Below are positions 5,346 to 6,341 of a stretch of 6,341 nt of DNA, piece after piece. The notes beneath the pieces were generated by a model. The model was not told the DNA's origin. It did no database searches and saw nothing but the letters and a program-made list of their open reading frames with translations. Position numbers and translations under genes: made by a program. Position 1 is the stretch's first letter. Each line of letters starts with the position of its first letter. Origin of the DNA: an uncultured Eubacterium sp. (GTDB lineage: Bacteria > Bacillota_A > Clostridia > Lachnospirales > Lachnospiraceae); the NCBI GenBank assembly GCA_948468465.1, contig CAOKJJ010000241.1:1-6341 (forward strand), in the 5' to 3' direction.

Positions 5346-5905
5346 GGGGGTTTGGGGAATTTTGTTATATTTTTGTTACAATGGGTTTTCTTTTTCAATC
5401 TGTTGCCCGCAATCTCTCTACGATACTTTGCTTCTCCAAATTTCTGAAACAGATATAAGGGATAGCGACTGCAAAGATAATTAATATTGGTGTTGCAGAC
5501 CACCAGCGGCAAAAGCGTAAAATGGAAGGTCGAGAAGCCGCCGTACACCAGTTTGCGGACAATTACGCCAACGGTCAGCGCGCCTAGGCTGTAGGAGAAC
5601 AGAAGCGTAACCCCTGCGTAGTACAGTCCTTCAAGCATAAGCAGACGGCGTAGCTGGCGATTTGTCATGCCGATGCTCTGCACACGGCAAACGTCCTCGT
5701 CTTTCAGCAGGCCATTTACCAGCCGCATTTGAATGTCAAGGAAGATCAGGTCAATGGCGGTATCGTATTTTTCAATCAGTTCCATGCCGTCATAGTAGGC
5801 GGTCACTTTGATATCTTCGCCTGTTTCTGCGGCATACTGATCGAGAAGTCCATTCAAATGCGCGACAAAATCTTTTTCATCGTCGCAAATCGCTATGTGT
5901 ATCAT
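5342..5905 (-). pseudogene. Response-regulator receiver domain fused to the C-terminal end of an ABC permease; deletion relic
   Basis: Residues 1-60 are an AgrA/VirR-type receiver domain: acidic Asp8/Asp9 in IAICDDEKDF and the phosphoacceptor Asp57 in LIFLDIQM. At about residues 61-74 the protein changes to the tail of an FtsX/MacB-like permease: VQSIGMTNRQLRRLLMLEGLYYAG at 75-98, a membrane segment about 95-118, then FHFTLLPLVVC. There a one-base insertion near 5493-5494 breaks the frame. The next frame continues as TPILIIFAVAIPYICFRN...SIVERLRATD and stops at 5395-5397, a normal permease ending. The unshifted frame runs on without homology to 5342. The receiver lacks its last helices and the LytTR DNA-binding domain; the permease lacks most of its body; kinase and ATPase genes are absent. 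The simplest history is a deletion through a regulator-kinase-ABC locus. Start and promoter are intact (GGGAGA seven bases before ATG), so a short chimeric product could still be made. Confidence 0.78.
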
Positions 5906-5939
5906 TTTGATTCTCCCTGTGTCCAGTATTCTACGGAAT

Positions 5940-5969
5940 ATTATACTGTACCTCGCGCCTTTTTCGCAA
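5940..5969 (-). promoter_or_regulatory. Promoter in front of the regulator-permease relic
   Basis: On the minus strand a perfect -10 box TATAAT (5945-5940) lies 18 bases after TTGCGA (5969-5964). Transcription would start about 28 bases before the relic's ATG. The promoter looks undamaged although the gene is not, and since I see no terminator after the relic, transcripts could run on into rplU. Confidence 0.6.
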
Positions 5970-6035
5970 TCCCTATTTGAGAAGACTGCTCAATTTTTTT
6001 TCCTGATACCAGCAATCTCCTATCCATCGACAACT

Positions 6036-6054
6036 ATGTTTTTTATAAAAACAT
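6036..6054. repeat. AT-rich inverted repeat in the divergent intergenic region
   Basis: ATGTTTTTTATAAAAACAT is a perfect eight-base inverted repeat around a TAT centre, 14 bases before the -35 box of the repeat-protein gene. It could be an operator or a bend. A weaker repeat, ACATT/AATGT, sits at 6071-6087 inside that promoter's spacer. Chance is a real alternative in such AT-rich DNA. Confidence 0.35.
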
Positions 6055-6067
6055 CTTAATAATTCCA

Positions 6068-6096
6068 TAGACATTATGTTTTAAATGTGTTATATT
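6068..6096 (+). promoter_or_regulatory. Promoter of the heptad-repeat protein gene
   Basis: TAGACA (6068-6073) and TATATT (6091-6096) are 17 bases apart, with TGT directly before the -10 box as an extended -10. The start codon lies 38 bases past the -10 box, with a clear ribosome binding site between. Confidence 0.6.
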
Positions 6097-6134
6097 ACTA
6101 TTGTCAAACAAAAGCATAGAAGGAGAGTGATATC

Positions 6135-6341
6135 ATGACGGATAATGAATTACTGCTCGCCATGAGCAAACAGCTTGAAACAATTAACCATCGGTTTGAC
6201 AAAGTGGATGACCGCTTAGACGTTATGGATCAGCGCTTTGACGCTATAGATCAGCGTTTAGACAAAATGGATGACCGTTTAGACGCTATGGATCAGCGCT
6301 TTGACGCTATAGATCAGCGTTTAGACAAAATGGATGACCGT
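6135..6341 (+). CDS. Heptad-repeat coiled-coil protein, 5' part only (function unknown)
   Basis: The first 69 codons are present; the frame is open at the window edge. The ATG has AGGAG at 6121-6125, nine bases upstream, and a promoter at 6068-6096. After a short leader (MTDNELLLAMSKQLETIN) the protein is an unbroken series of seven-residue units of the form R-(F/L)-D-x-(I/M/V)-D-(Q/D), seven of them by the window end. Phe/Leu and Ile/Met/Val fall at coiled-coil positions a and d, while Arg and Asp fall at g and e, which suits g-e' salt bridges in a parallel coil. There is no signal peptide or membrane segment in the visible part. Short coiled-coil proteins with similar leaders occur in Lachnospiraceae, but I know no function for them. 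The start is confident; the role is not assignable. Confidence 0.8.
   Translation, partial: MTDNELLLAMSKQLETINHRFDKVDDRLDVMDQRFDAIDQRLDKMDDRLDAMDQRFDAIDQRLDKMDDR
6210..6335 (+). repeat. Two tandem 63-base repeats (three 21-base heptad units each)
   Basis: Positions 6210-6272 and 6273-6335 are 63-base tandem copies that differ at only two sites: 6215 C against 6278 T (silent) and 6223 T against 6286 C (Val to Ala). Each copy contains three diverged 21-base units encoding D-R-L-D-x-M-D, Q-R-F-D-A-I-D and Q-R-L-D-K-M-D. A third copy appears to begin at 6336. The higher similarity between 63-base units than between 21-base units shows that the latest duplications were of the larger unit. Confidence 0.93.

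Noticed and set aside
5977..6001. TTGAG/CTCAA hairpin followed by eight T as a plus-strand terminator
   Set aside because: The stem has only five pairs with a seven-base loop, and no plus-strand gene lies upstream for it to end.

Overview
This window looks like a piece of a Firmicutes chromosome, most likely from a clostridium of the Lachnospiraceae type. That placement rests on the style of the ribosomal proteins, the cleavable N-terminal extension on L27 paired with the protease Prp, the strong AGGAGG-type ribosome binding sites, and the gene order rplU-prp-rpmA-obgE-yhbY-nadD-yqeK-rsfS next to lexA. It is inference from sequence read by eye, without a database search.

Layout. Positions 1-138 hold an AT-rich promoter region with a degenerate LexA operator, followed by lexA on the plus strand (139-753). 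A nested hairpin with a T-run on the minus strand (773-837) separates lexA from a long, convergent minus-strand gene cluster. In transcription order that cluster runs: rplU promoter and structured leader (5231-5345), rplU (L21), prp (L27-processing protease), rpmA (L27), a striking structured intergenic element (4143-4247), obgE (ribosome-assembly GTPase), yhbY (CRM-domain RNA-binding protein), nadD (NAD synthesis), yqeK (HD-domain Ap4A hydrolase type), and rsfS (ribosome silencing factor). Most of these genes act in making or controlling the large ribosomal subunit: two 50S proteins, the enzyme that matures one of them, a 50S assembly GTPase, a pre-50S RNA-binding protein and a 50S silencing factor. 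NAD synthesis and dinucleotide turnover are included in the same cluster.

Upstream of rplU, on the same strand, lies a broken gene (5342-5905). Its first ~60 residues are the receiver domain of an AgrA/VirR-type response regulator. It then switches into the C-terminal end of an FtsX/MacB-type ABC permease, which is itself interrupted by a one-base frameshift. This looks like the scar of a deletion through a regulator-kinase-ABC transporter locus, yet a good promoter and ribosome binding site remain in front of it. The stop codon of its open frame overlaps the -35 box of the rplU promoter.

Divergent from the relic, and cut by the window end, is a plus-strand gene (6135 onward) with a strong promoter. 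It encodes a near-perfect heptad-repeat coiled coil built from 21-base and 63-base DNA repeats.

The conserved genes are ordinary for this lineage. The parts most worth a second look are the predicted four-way-junction RNA between rpmA and obgE, the regulator-permease fusion relic, and the repeat protein at the right edge. I see no complete mobile element, CRISPR array, tRNA or rRNA.
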